The notes under the pieces: model-generated
What the model saw: the letters and a program-made list of their open reading frames with translations, nothing else
The model's database searches: none
What the model was told of the DNA's origin: nothing
From: Methanobacteriota archaeon
Lineage (GTDB): Archaea; Thermoplasmatota; E2; DHVEG-1
Length of the DNA stretch: 19,379 bases
NCBI GenBank assembly: GCA_903930505.1
Contig: CAIYYQ010000263.1
Location: 1-19,379 of the forward strand
Direction: 5' to 3'
Program-made: the position numbers and the translations under genes
Shown here: one piece after another, positions 12,001 to 17,350 of the stretch
How positions within the stretch are numbered: the stretch's first letter is position 1
Layout of the letters: every line of letters begins with the position of its first letter

Positions 12001-14253
12001 AATACCTTACGTGTGTGGATCCCTGGTGGACGACGCGATGCACCAACAATCTGGTCTGGTGATGCACATGAAGAGGTCTCAGCAGTCCAGCTTGGTGACA
12101 CTGAAGATTACTATTACGCTGATATCCAAATCTACAAGTACCAGAGTGGGGCAGAGATCACTATCTGCGCTGATGTCACGGATGAAGCTGGGAACTACGA
12201 GCCTGCACCACCTGTTTCGTACATGATACAGAGTACGATCGTGTGGGATCAGTGGATGAGTAACGGTTGGAATAAATTAACATTACCACAAAATGGTATA
12301 ACCGGTAATTCATCAGTAGAAAACGTTTTAGCTTCGATACATGACCTATATAACGCAGTATATTGGTACAACAGTGCCACATCAAGTTGGGTTTCCCATG
12401 TATATTATCACGGAATGTGGCTGGGTGGTTTGACTCAATTGAAAACCGGTGAAGACTACTGGGTACAGATGAACAATACCCAAGCACGGTACTATACTGA
12501 CACGGGAAAACCAGAGCTGGAAATTCTTGATCCACAAAATGGAGAATCACGACCTGATGGCCCTGGTGATATCAACATTCACGCCTTGGATTATGAGACA
12601 GAAATCACAGATGTGCAGGTACGTATCTATGATGCCACAGACAGCTTGTACTATGGCTCTTGGCAAGCAGAAGAAAAATGGCATGAGTGCACCCCAGGTG
12701 AGGGAGACGAATGGACCTTTGGCACCGAAGGGATCTGGACACCCTGCCATACCTACGAAGTGACCGCCAGAGCCTATGATGCCGCAGGGAACATACAGGA
12801 AACAACGAGCACCTTCCATGTTACCTGCGAAGATGCCCCGCCAGTTGGAAGCGGTGCAACCATCGATCCCGATACCCTGACTATTACTCTTGCTCCAGGA
12901 GGATCCACGACTGAGCATAAAACTGTCACACTCAATGAGATCCCCATCGGAAAACTCGATGTGCTCTTTTGCTTTGATTTAACCGGGAGTATGAGTAGTG
13001 AACTCTCTTCCGCACAAACAAGCTCGATTGAAATTATGAATGACATTCGGGCACAGATCCCTGATTCCTCGTTTGGTGTTGGTTCATTCATGGATTACCC
13101 CTCATATTATGCATCATGTGGATATTCTGCCACTTATGGAGATTCATACTCTGATTACCCCTGGAATCTAGATCAGGATATCACAAGTGATACAAGCTCC
13201 GTGAGCACAGCAATAAACGGTCTTTCTATTGGAAGTGGCAATGATGGACCTGAATCATATACTCGAGCGCTCTACGAGAGTCAATTCGCAAGTTGGCGTC
13301 TTGGAGCACGAAAAATCGTGATCATCTTCGAAGACAATGTTCCTCATGATTGTGATTTTTCAACGTTTGGTTGTTATTCCTCTGGATACAGTACTGGAAC
13401 GGATCCAGGGCGAGATGCAATTGCCAATACTGACGATGATTTGTCATGGGTTAGTGTTGTTAACCAGTTGAAAACAGCGAAAATTTCAGTGGTAGCCGTT
13501 GATTGTGGTGGTGGTTGGGCTCCTTGTCCTTGGCAATATGCATCTGATGAAACCGGTGGAATTTATGCACTCCTTGGAAGTACAGGGACGCTTCCCGATG
13601 AAATCGTTGCACTCATTGGAGAAGCAACAGCCACGATTAGTCATTTGACATTTGAGCCGAGAGCTGGGTATGAAGACTGGTTCGACTGGACACCGGAAGA
13701 ATACACTGATGTAGAAGGTGGACAAACCGTTGAATTCGACGTCACGATTACCGTCCCAGAAGGTACATCACCAGGACATTATCATACCTGGTTGATGGTG
13801 ATGGGTGACGGCGCAATCCTCGCAGTGCAAGAACAATGGATTACTGTTGGAGAAGCAGAACCCTCTTGTATTGTACTTACAGCCTGCGTAGATGGAAGCG
13901 ACTGGATAACGATTCAAGATGGATTACTTTCGATATACCATGATTCCCGGCAGCCAATTGGGTCTACCGGAGATTGTGGAGAGTGGCCTGGTTACTGTGG
14001 GTATATTAGCATCGATGGAGTATATTATCCAATTGTACTCCCTGCAGGCGAAGATCAATACTTAATTAATGGTGTCCCCTGTCTACCTGTTGGTATACAA
14101 AATCTAGATTCCTTTGAGAAATTAGATGGACGTGGCGAAGTATCTTGGGATGAGGCGTATCCATTTACAATTTACATAGATGACATCGAACCAAGTAATG
14201 CAGATATTTATTCAATTCAACTCTGCGGAGAACCAGTAGACACAGAAGGATAG
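28..14253 (+). CDS. Giant secreted multi-domain surface protein (4741 aa) with VWA domain
   Basis: The product is an exported protein, probably a surface adhesin or envelope component; its ligand is unknown. The start has a strong Shine-Dalgarno (AAGGAGG at about 12-18). A signal peptide covers residues 1-41, with a hydrophobic core at about 14-37 and likely cleavage after GHA41. Two beta-rich domains follow (about 43-250), then a DNRLRE/CBM96-like domain (about 252-425, with TWNNKP and a late DREN...RPYLEI stretch). Cysteine-bearing repeats run from about 555 to 2505 and Ig/FN3-type domains from about 2596 to 4060. Next come a 'GWN-KLTLP...YWVQMN' domain (about 4070-4158) and a VWA domain (about 4309-4539) with MIDAS DLTGSMS at 4317-4323. 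An Ig-like domain and an unrecognised C-terminal domain (about 4615-4741) close it. There are many N-x-S/T sequons. No C-terminal membrane helix or sorting signal is visible, so retention must be non-covalent or through a partner. The frame is open throughout. Domain boundaries are by eye. Confidence 0.95.
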   Translation: MYKLLKNKNSSSKIVGVSIIALLMAMTAISASVLFAVPGHADPSAQIWTSDVDGNLQTDFSPGDIVYIHGQWFTPMGTISTLTVTRPNGVADSAPGGRFPTALPNIDSTGCFDYMYDLDGIEGTYTIYASDGTHPAQITFTDAQEPLTYNNSAYLSSQRCYLFNGSQPGTTVYAQVSGGSLLPSIFEWVAPNGTIMQTSGHFIAPGPFDDNYVLPADATPGVWTVIRHAYADSTFANIIANYTIQFSVYTGTLLSPIDDSYVQEFAAGSSHNTDDLLVRWTNGNHTRVFIKFDLSTLGLPSNALITSAKLHLYRYGGRTGTDDIGTYVVTNDSWTEDTVTWNNKPPMTDQISNQSVGPINGSYIWDVTSAAYPEMRPGIENKILSIGLNFTNEGNNQRQLFYDRENTASWLRPYLEITYTPDCYIPNQTVEFGTPQNQFYRTTDGINYTIVGPHTPIWINSTDAGIGSKYLTYYINWGENFGSWPHLSVPETTVLDNQVVPGNRFLTDTDPLLGRISVNISEDESCWHEIHYWCHDYFDNGGNSTNFNKTDFIVDATPPSSVVSYEGPHFGDFIGNCTTKVINITDSGCIPGGTGVAYVEWSIWRTFEDGHGELMPNGTGTVFDNYWNVSNPNDPNNDYDPQNDSISLHIQVHENCMHYICHRAYDNMGNPDPDLSNPFPNKQLHYVDVTPPIATHHILGYCNYTDPTGGKLYISSRNEINITINNTGTAPCIYPETMGFWRVYVDAQQRWYPNPVTGADSYDGNSAVSLWKGVYWYNYTKNIHLTEECTHYLEYFAKDPLCNTEFTHNITLYVDNTPPTVLLNVSGHGYYVDPATGYEYLKGGKSFWINASDSGSICQAGVEAIFWRCNYSSTEYPSAPGTGIVQGTELVALYGPEYNIPAITDYYWYRVDAASKEISFDTECRHNVTFFAKDNVCTHNDIVTRTFFVDCITPNIALDVSGHGYYVYDHQYLKGGKNFWINASDSGLCQAGVESIFWRYTYNGDNYPPTTGPATDPVISGNQLVALYGSAYDIPEVTGYDWYRYDGSSKMINFPEQCNHTIYYFAKDNVSHPSYREVKGVIWDNGGSTTDPVVYSSQKDTCVPFVSQFADDFLFSADTNITDVHWYGEFFNGAPDDPVNFNIYIYANDGTTNAPAGSGMPDPSVTALASYHITGVTGLPVDGNGKYSYFANLNPPFVCQGGEKYWIAIQAEFCSPPFWGWATTAGITYGSSMQGFLPNGMPWTDTGVDQAFYLTGNSSGIKSNTFYVDNTTPTTDIQFPTHGYKRINDTSGYLKCYTDFNITADDSGPCQAGIEFLLWRYEYQGNSYPMTYEQYVVINGTTLRDLYGYTDPAFIGHDWYFTSMTTKQLQFSEECNHTLYYWAKDNVCHNNTIKTHTFYVDNTPPTVTLDVSGHGYYVDPASGYQYLKAGKNFWINASDSGLCQAGVESIFWRYNYSGLEYPPTSGPVTDYVVNGTDLVALYGSAYNIPEVTGYDWYQYNGSSKMINFSEQCNHTIYYFAKDNVCHPMFSGVQGIIVWDNGRTTSSSTAYSSQNDTCYPFVSQVADDFQFAQTTEITDVHWYGEFFNGNSFTPVDFNIYIYADDGTGNAPTGSGLPDPASTALASYFFPGVTGLPFDVNGKYSYSVNLNSPFVCQAGQKYWIAIQSVFCFPPQWGWTTTSGITYGSSARGFPILSTPFWTPLGYDMAFYLISSRTFHVDNTSPTTDIQLPTQHGYVRINDTSGYIKCNTNFNITADDTVGQCQAGIEYLLWRYVYNGVEYPTSAGTNVISGADLATRYGYIDPAYISHNWYYTTQPTKQLNFTDECTHTLYYWAKDNVCHNSTMKTHTFYVDNSAPTVEFIPPNHGYYSTGATSGYLKCNTDFNLTATDFPANDCQAGIESIFWRYNYSNSNYPQTPRPVPDPTDSIIYGPDLVTLYGPTYDIPAITGYYWYRYNGSNKIINFTEQCQHELYYFAKDNVCNHSDMYNRTFLVDNTVPTTDIQLPTQHGYVRINDTSGYLKCYTNFNITADDTVGECQAGIEYLLWRYVYNGVEYPTSTGTDVITGAELASRYGYTDPNIITHNWSYTIQPIKQLHFDEECNHTLYYWAKDNVCHNSTMKTHTFYVDNSAPTVTFIPPNHGYYSTGATSGYLKCNTDFNLTATDFPANNCQAGIESIFWRYTYNGDNYPPTTGPATDPVISGNQLVALYGPTYDTTEIRDHDWYRYDGSNKIINFTEQCQHELYYFAKDNVCHHSNMYNQTFLVDNTVPTTNLTLPTTGYCEISAHEGFIKCYTNFTISADDSGQCQAGIEYLLWRYVYNNTEYPLPGEPESITGAQLATRYGYTDPNIIGYNWSYTTQNTQQLNFTQECIHTFYYWAKDNVCHNSTMKTHIFHVDNTPPTINKSISQPKLEAGPDQYGHDVWWVTTDTQICLSANDCPVDPCPCASDKVTFKYRIWFLGNWTDWMEYTGCFNFSEHCTHYLEINTSDCVGNWFLDNETFIVHGEIGEHPTLVSPQCGVILTDNTPTLVWNSVLSQDYYRVEWSTDTFFGTFDYVNITDTQYTLPVLPDGIYYWHVAIIYTSGTIGQWSDTCSFTIDTTNPTAPILDINDPDHDGYDIDGDVTLTWTPAVDTGTGVAYYEGEVSMDPTFMTNISSGHITELFASFNDVPFDGTWYARVHAVDYAENIGPWSNVESIIVDRVLPVVDITSPSMNEFVSGTVTITFTISDLNLDDSTAMISTDNGQTWQVPSGGCIGGVCTHSWDTTVETDGLAYGILAKVSDMAGNIGISEMVIVVVDNSGAETVVIITPLDGSFVNGTVEFEAVASDTVSGIDYVQFWLDGVLYDTDSTPGTWTSSWTTTATNDGVHTLFARAYDNLGNSKDSITISFTVDNTAPTAPALDINDPDHNGYDTDGDVTLTWTPAVDIGTGVAYYEGEVSMDPNFIVGVSHSGNITALFASFNDVPFDGTWYARVHAVDYIGNIGPWSNVESITVDRVLPVVDITSPNMNEFVHGTISITFTINDDNLDSSTALISTDNGQTWQAPSGGYSGGICTHSWNTVTATSGLAYGILAKVSDLAGNTGTSELVIVIVDNNAAETVALIKPLDSSFVKGTVDFEAVASDSVSGISYVEFWLDGVLYATDTTPGTWTSSWATTAVNDSVHTLYARAYDHEGNSRKSVTISFTVDNTAPSAPVFAITDLNGDGYDNDGVVTGNWTAAVENGSGVDYYEVRITDSTRTYSTKVFGDTLFVTLSDVPEGTFSAKVRAADKLGNIDGWSNTKTIIIDTIAPVVHIASPSKNEFVSGTVNITFTIGDVNLDSSSALISTDNGQTWHSPNGVYSSGTWNHTWNTATATNGLAYGILAKVSDLAGNTGTSELVIVIVDNNAAETVALIQPLDGSYVKGVVDFEAVASDSVSGISYVEFWLDGVLNATDTTPGTWTSSWATTASDDGLHTLYARAYDNQGNSRKSVTISFTVDNTAPSAPVFAITDLNGDGYDNDGVVTGNWTAAIENGSGVDYYEVRITDSTRTYSTKVFGDTLFVTLSDVPEGTFSAKVRAADKLGNIDGWSNTKTIKIDTIAPNLVITNPHPDDRLSGSVSITYSATDTNGVAGYQVFIDGGLVYSGTSTSYLWDTTTYNDGSHLIKVTATDAAGNTAEQEVLMQVDNTPGSVSIIYPVDGQEFYAPDPGYYVTVTVTAPDNTDFVDFTGDCIAGTVRVNDPEWEYNWVIGDCGAGDKSITATAFDENGNVIGSDSVTIHIYIDITPPTQVELGHVDDGLGGDEYDADGTITMVWTSASDDDSGIHYYELSICDGSDHERFVTVTEGLEHDYITYTLSDLPDGTYHLKVRAVDYAENKGEWSDTDTVIVDKHAPVITITNPHGGDIVDGTVDITFTGYESANPIVIIDGVEHTSTGSPYAWDTTTTYDGVHSIQVEDTDLAGNIGDSRTVMVSVDNIDESDPHIYITDLEPIEGGRILRVHINAYDDKTSWEDLLNTLRVWIPGGRRDAPTIWSGDAHEEVSAVQLGDTEDYYYADIQIYKYQSGAEITICADVTDEAGNYEPAPPVSYMIQSTIVWDQWMSNGWNKLTLPQNGITGNSSVENVLASIHDLYNAVYWYNSATSSWVSHVYYHGMWLGGLTQLKTGEDYWVQMNNTQARYYTDTGKPELEILDPQNGESRPDGPGDINIHALDYETEITDVQVRIYDATDSLYYGSWQAEEKWHECTPGEGDEWTFGTEGIWTPCHTYEVTARAYDAAGNIQETTSTFHVTCEDAPPVGSGATIDPDTLTITLAPGGSTTEHKTVTLNEIPIGKLDVLFCFDLTGSMSSELSSAQTSSIEIMNDIRAQIPDSSFGVGSFMDYPSYYASCGYSATYGDSYSDYPWNLDQDITSDTSSVSTAINGLSIGSGNDGPESYTRALYESQFASWRLGARKIVIIFEDNVPHDCDFSTFGCYSSGYSTGTDPGRDAIANTDDDLSWVSVVNQLKTAKISVVAVDCGGGWAPCPWQYASDETGGIYALLGSTGTLPDEIVALIGEATATISHLTFEPRAGYEDWFDWTPEEYTDVEGGQTVEFDVTITVPEGTSPGHYHTWLMVMGDGAILAVQEQWITVGEAEPSCIVLTACVDGSDWITIQDGLLSIYHDSRQPIGSTGDCGEWPGYCGYISIDGVYYPIVLPAGEDQYLINGVPCLPVGIQNLDSFEKLDGRGEVSWDEAYPFTIYIDDIEPSNADIYSIQLCGEPVDTEG
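3241..3819 (+). repeat. Inserted ~190-residue beta domain, copy 1, inside a cysteine repeat
   Basis: This in-frame segment (residues about 1072-1264) sits between the 'YYFAKDNV-SH' end of one cysteine repeat and the 'TFYVDN' start of the next, where other repeats have only a few residues. Recognisable blocks are FVSQFADDF, DVHWYGEFFNG, FNIYIYANDG, KYWIAIQ, WGW and GITYGSS. It carries three cysteines of its own. The host repeat has Ser where its siblings have Cys in 'DNVCH'. I do not know a family name for it. Confidence 0.75.
4603..5169 (+). repeat. Inserted ~190-residue beta domain, copy 2
   Basis: This second copy (residues about 1526-1714) matches the segment at 3241-3819 in order and wording: FVSQVADDF, DVHWYGEFFNG, FNIYIYADDG, KYWIAIQ, WGW, GITYGSS. 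It lies at the same point of its host repeat. Here the host keeps the usual 'DNVCH' cysteine. The same placement in two separate A-type repeats points to duplication of an A repeat that already carried the insert, with a B repeat between them. Confidence 0.75.
7813..10743 (+). repeat. Three-domain Ig super-repeat, three full copies plus a partial fourth
   Basis: Copies start at 7813, 8695, 9580 and 10453, so the periods are 882, 885 and 873 bp (294, 295 and 291 residues). Each full copy has three domains: an FN3-like one opening with 'APxAP...D.DGYD.DG', one with 'SP...NEFV.GT....STDNGQTW', and one with 'I.PLD.S(F/Y)V.G.V.FEAVASD...GTWTSSW'. The fourth copy keeps only the first domain, and different Ig domains follow. 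Positions 9541-9870 and 10414-10743 differ at only two of 330 bases, so the last duplication or conversion was recent. Confidence 0.9.
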
Positions 14254-14267
14254 TCGTAGAAATAAAT

Positions 14268-14292
14268 AGCTGGATATTGATATATCCCAGCT
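14268..14292 (+). other. Short hairpin just after the giant gene
   Basis: Ten base pairs can form: AGCTG/CAGCT and GATAT/ATATC, with a bulged C at 14287 and a TGAT loop. It starts 15 nt after the stop codon of the giant gene. No T-run follows, so a role as RNA 3' end or processing site is only a guess. Confidence 0.35.
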
Positions 14293-14364
14293 GCTCTAGA
14301 AACAGTACCGCTTGGTCAACAGATAAAAACCTACATACTCGATGGAAGGATAAAGTTAATATAG

Positions 14365-14371
14365 TATAAAA
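14365..14371 (+). promoter_or_regulatory. TATA box for the 556-residue anchored protein
   Basis: TATAAAA lies in an AT-rich stretch. Its centre is about 25 bp before position 14393, which predicts transcription starting just after the ATG at 14389 and before the ATG at 14404. This favours the downstream start. Confidence 0.5.
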
Positions 14372-14403
14372 CCTAATGACCGTAAAAAATGGGGAAGACT
14401 ATT

Positions 14404-16074
14404 ATGGATCAAAAAAAGATACTTTCAACTATAATAATAGGAATATTACTAGCATCAGTAGCAACCGTAATTGTTCCTGTTACAAAAGCAGAAAACGCCT
14501 CAATGCATACGATTTATGGAAAGGTATATATAAACGGCATATTAGCACCGGATGGTGTCCAAATTCATATTTCGTGCTCAGAACCAGCCTATGATAATAC
14601 AGTTCCTACAAGTCTTCAACTATCGGGTGATAACCTCGAAATATCATTCCAGGTATCTGATGGATTTACTACTGGAAAGACCATCTACTTTAATCTAATC
14701 TATCGATCTCTACAATATTCTGTTTTATTAAAGGAGGCAGGAGATGTTGGTTCTATAGCCCTCTATTTCCTTGATCTTAACTATACAAATGTTCCGCCAA
14801 ACCCACCAAGTAACCCGATTCCAACCAATGGTGCCTCTGGTGTAGGCATCGATGCTGATCTGAGCTGGACCTGTAGCGATCCTGATGGTGACCCTGTTAC
14901 GTATGATATCTACTTTGGGACAACCAATCCACCAACCACAAAAGTATCCAGCAGCCAATCTGGGACAACCTATGATCCAGGAACAATGAGCTATTCCACT
15001 CCATATTATTGGCAGATTATTGCGTGGGATAATTATGGTCTCTCAACCGCAGGGCCAATTTGGAGTTTCACTACACAAAGCTCTGGTGGCGGTGGTGGAG
15101 GATCAACATCAACGAATAAAGCACCAACCGCTGAAGCAAATGGACCATATAACGGCTTCGTCGGTCAAGTAATCACGTTTGATGGATCGGGAAGTACTGA
15201 TACTGATGGAACCATTGCCGGTTACCGCTGGGATTTCACAAACGACGGAACTTATGATACTGGATGGCTGACGACACCTACGACCACGTATACGTTTACT
15301 GCGAAAGGAACATACACAGTAAGACTTCAAGTGAAAGATGACGACGGAGCAACAGGTACTGATACCGCCACGGTAACTATCCTGACAGCAAACAACCCGC
15401 CAACAAAACCAATAGTAACTGGTCCAATAACAGGACATAAAAACACTGTGTACGATTATACCGCTGTTTCAACAGATGCAGATAATGATACCATCCAGTA
15501 TATCTTTACATGGGATGACGGAACAAACACAACCACGGTGTTTCTTGCTAATGGGACAATGACAACCCAGAATCACTCGTGGGCTGCAGCTGGACGATAT
15601 ATCCTCGAAGTCTATGCCTATGACAACAGTGCCCCCTCAGAAACAACTATGAAGACAGTGTTCATCGATACCCTTGCGGTTGACGATATCGGCTACCTTA
15701 TCGACACGAATGGCGATGGGATCTATGATCTCTTCCACAACGACACAACCGGAAATGAGACAGTAGTTCAACAACAGGATGGAAACTACCTCATTGATAC
15801 CAACGGTGATGGAGTTTTTGATAAAACATTCAACCCTGACACCGGGGGTCTGACTGATTATAACCAGGGAGCACCTTCATCAGCTGGAGATAACACCGCA
15901 AATACGATTTTCCTTGGCATTATCATCTTCATCATTGTTCTTCTCTTAATCATGTTTGCGATCACACGAAAGAAAAAAGACAAAACCTCTGAAAAACCAC
16001 CAGAGACTACAGAACCACCCGTAGAAGAAAAAACAACGAAAAAGAAAGGATCCGGGAAAAAACCAAAAGAGTAA
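14404..16074 (+). CDS. Membrane-anchored surface protein with FN3-like and PKD-like domains (556 aa)
   Basis: The product is an exported protein held by a C-terminal helix. Residues 1-29 form a signal peptide (KK, hydrophobic stretch, likely cleavage at TKA-E). An unassigned beta region follows (about 30-129), then an FN3-like domain (about 130-225, 'PPNPPSNPIPTNG...W.CSDPDGDPVTYDIYFG'), a Gly/Ser linker, a PKD domain (about 239-326, 'DGSGSTDTDG...YRWDF...G.YTV.L.V.D') and a second PKD-like domain (to about 422). Two 'YLIDTNGDG(I/V)(Y/F)D' calcium-type loops come next. A membrane helix (about 501-520) ends in a Lys-rich cytoplasmic tail. I chose ATG 14404 because GGGGA precedes it by 8 nt and the TATA box predicts transcription beginning after ATG 14389; starting at 14389 would give 561 aa. 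PKD and FN3 domains in archaeal surface proteins usually serve as spacers or in binding. The specific role is unknown. Confidence 0.9.
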   Translation: MDQKKILSTIIIGILLASVATVIVPVTKAENASMHTIYGKVYINGILAPDGVQIHISCSEPAYDNTVPTSLQLSGDNLEISFQVSDGFTTGKTIYFNLIYRSLQYSVLLKEAGDVGSIALYFLDLNYTNVPPNPPSNPIPTNGASGVGIDADLSWTCSDPDGDPVTYDIYFGTTNPPTTKVSSSQSGTTYDPGTMSYSTPYYWQIIAWDNYGLSTAGPIWSFTTQSSGGGGGGSTSTNKAPTAEANGPYNGFVGQVITFDGSGSTDTDGTIAGYRWDFTNDGTYDTGWLTTPTTTYTFTAKGTYTVRLQVKDDDGATGTDTATVTILTANNPPTKPIVTGPITGHKNTVYDYTAVSTDADNDTIQYIFTWDDGTNTTTVFLANGTMTTQNHSWAAAGRYILEVYAYDNSAPSETTMKTVFIDTLAVDDIGYLIDTNGDGIYDLFHNDTTGNETVVQQQDGNYLIDTNGDGVFDKTFNPDTGGLTDYNQGAPSSAGDNTANTIFLGIIIFIIVLLLIMFAITRKKKDKTSEKPPETTEPPVEEKTTKKKGSGKKPKE

Positions 16075-16085
16075 AAAAACCGCAA

Positions 16086-16131
16086 CCCCTCTTCTTTCTT
16101 TTCTCTTATTTATTTTGACTTTATACTCTAT
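16086..16131 (+). terminator. Pyrimidine-rich archaeal-type terminator
   Basis: A tract of C and mostly T, with repeated T3-T4 runs, begins about 11 nt after the stop codon of the anchored protein gene. Archaeal termination commonly uses such U-rich tracts without a hairpin. The assignment rests on composition and place only. Confidence 0.5.
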
Positions 16132-16162
16132 TTCCTATCCCCCCTTTTCATCCATAGAATGT

Positions 16163-16170
16163 TTTATATA
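16163..16170 (+). promoter_or_regulatory. TATA box, leaderless promoter of the 348-residue secreted protein
   Basis: TTTATATA is centred about 30 bp before the ATG at 16197, and no Shine-Dalgarno sequence lies before that ATG. Archaeal transcription starting about 25 bp after the TATA centre would give a leaderless or near-leaderless mRNA. Confidence 0.55.
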
Positions 16171-16196
16171 TTAAATATTATATCTTTATACGCAAT

Positions 16197-17243
16197 ATGA
16201 ATATAAATACCGTAAGAATTAAACACGCACTAGTACTTTTTTTCAGTGGTATACTACTCACAAGTATACTTCTTTCAGCACAACCAATCCAGGCAGATTC
16301 CCCTCACTGTTTAACGCTATCGAATCAACCACCAAACAAACCAACCAACCCCTCCCCGGAACCTAACGCAACAAACGTGAACATTACACCAACACTCAGC
16401 GTATATGTTACCGATCCTGAAAACGACAACATGACCGTCTTTTTTTATAACGCATCAGATAACAGCACGATTGAAACAAAAACAAATATCTCAAGCAATA
16501 CAAATGTGTCCATAATCTGGCATAACCTTTCCATAAACATCACTTATCAGTGGTATGTCATCGTCAACGATTCCCTTATAGACAACCGCTCAGACACCTG
16601 GGTTTTTAATACCTCAAATCAACCACCAAACAAACCAACCAACCCTTCCCCGGAAGATAACGAAAAAAACGTGAACCTCACACCAACACTCAGCGTATAC
16701 GTTTTTGATTCTGAGAACGACAATATGACAGTCTCATTCTACAACGCATCTGATAACAGCCTCATTGCCAACCTGACCAATATTACTAGCGGAACAACCG
16801 TATCAGTACCATGGGCTAATCTTTCGTTGAACATGACGTATCAATGGTATGTCACCGTCAATGATTCCCTCAAAGACAACCGCTCAGATACCTGGCAATT
16901 TACCACAAAGAAACCAGTACAACTAACCATTACCTTCACGGGAGGGCTAGGCGTCCACGCGATCATCACAAACACGGGTGAAACAAACGCGATTGATATG
17001 ACGTGGAATCTTAATATGACTGGAAAAGGATTGCTACGTAAACTCAATACTTCAACAAGTAACACTAATGATCTCTACATCGGTGCGGATCTTACGATAA
17101 ACAAATTTCCACAGGGATTCGGACGAATTGAGGTACAAATAACTGCACAATGCCCGGGTCCTGGTGAACAACAGTTTGTGAAAAACGCAAAAGGATTTGT
17201 TTTATGGCATCGCGTGTTTCTACGACCAACGCTTTTCCCTTAA
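16197..17243 (+). CDS. Secreted protein with two FN3-like repeats (348 aa)
   Basis: This is an exported protein of unknown role. The signal peptide covers residues 1-33 (basic start, hydrophobic core at 11-28, likely cleavage after QA33). Two close repeats follow, at about 43-140 and 141-238, each opening 'NQPPNKPTNPSPE' and ending 'SDTW.F.T'. Their DNA copies start at 16323 and 16617, a 294-bp (98-residue) period. A C-terminal beta domain (239-348) begins near 'TFTGGLGVHAIITNTGETNA'. Sequons for N-glycosylation are very dense in the repeats. There is no C-terminal membrane helix. The start is the only sensible one and is served by a leaderless promoter. It shares FN3-like style with the anchored protein just upstream, so both probably act at the cell surface, perhaps with the giant protein; that is inference. 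Confidence 0.88.
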   Translation: MNINTVRIKHALVLFFSGILLTSILLSAQPIQADSPHCLTLSNQPPNKPTNPSPEPNATNVNITPTLSVYVTDPENDNMTVFFYNASDNSTIETKTNISSNTNVSIIWHNLSINITYQWYVIVNDSLIDNRSDTWVFNTSNQPPNKPTNPSPEDNEKNVNLTPTLSVYVFDSENDNMTVSFYNASDNSLIANLTNITSGTTVSVPWANLSLNMTYQWYVTVNDSLKDNRSDTWQFTTKKPVQLTITFTGGLGVHAIITNTGETNAIDMTWNLNMTGKGLLRKLNTSTSNTNDLYIGADLTINKFPQGFGRIEVQITAQCPGPGEQQFVKNAKGFVLWHRVFLRPTLFP

Positions 17244-17259
17244 AAAAATAAGGAAAAGC
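17231..17259 (+). other. Inverted repeat across the stop codon of the 348-residue protein gene
   Basis: GCTTTTCC (17231-17238) and GGAAAAGC (17252-17259) are perfect inverted repeats around an A-rich loop that holds the TAA stop. The sequence continues TATTTATT. It may contribute to the mRNA 3' end and overlaps the promoter of the candidate RNA gene downstream. Confidence 0.4.
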
Positions 17260-17267
17260 TATTTATT
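17260..17267 (+). promoter_or_regulatory. TATA box of the candidate H/ACA RNA
   Basis: TATTTATT follows a purine-rich AGGAAAAG stretch that could serve as a BRE. A start about 25 bp downstream falls at about 17285-17290, where the H/ACA stem begins. Confidence 0.45.
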
Positions 17268-17288
17268 CTCAATCTTACTTTTGATACA

Positions 17289-17350
17289 TGCCTCTGTAGT
17301 AATGGAGAATCGGTGATTCGTGATCCGTATTTGACGATATGGAGGCACAG
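17289..17350 (+). ncRNA. Candidate archaeal H/ACA guide RNA with K-loop
   Basis: H/ACA RNAs direct pseudouridine formation in rRNA with Cbf5, Nop10, Gar1 and L7Ae. The fold I see has a 9-bp lower stem, GCCTCTGTA (17290-17298) with TATGGAGGC (17338-17346), two of its pairs being G-U. It is followed directly by the ACA box (17347-17349). The pocket has a 5' side GTAATGGA (17299-17306) and a 3' side GACGA (17333-17337). The upper stem is 17307-17313 with 17325-17332, with a bulged T at 17328. Above it come T-T, G-A and A-G pairs (17314-17316 with 17322-17324) and a five-base loop, the order of an L7Ae K-loop. The pocket top lies 14 nt before ACA, which matches the family rule. A TATA box is in the right place. 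I have no target match, so this is a structural prediction only. Confidence 0.6.

Noticed and set aside
208..14000. Numerous - strand and out-of-frame open stretches across the giant gene
   Set aside because: They lie wholly inside a long, clearly coding frame, have no ribosome binding sites and show no recognisable domains.
14389..14403. Upstream ATG at 14389 for the anchored protein
   Set aside because: It lacks a Shine-Dalgarno and lies before the predicted transcription start. The ATG at 14404 has GGGGA 8 nt upstream and gives a tidy signal peptide. It is not fully excluded.
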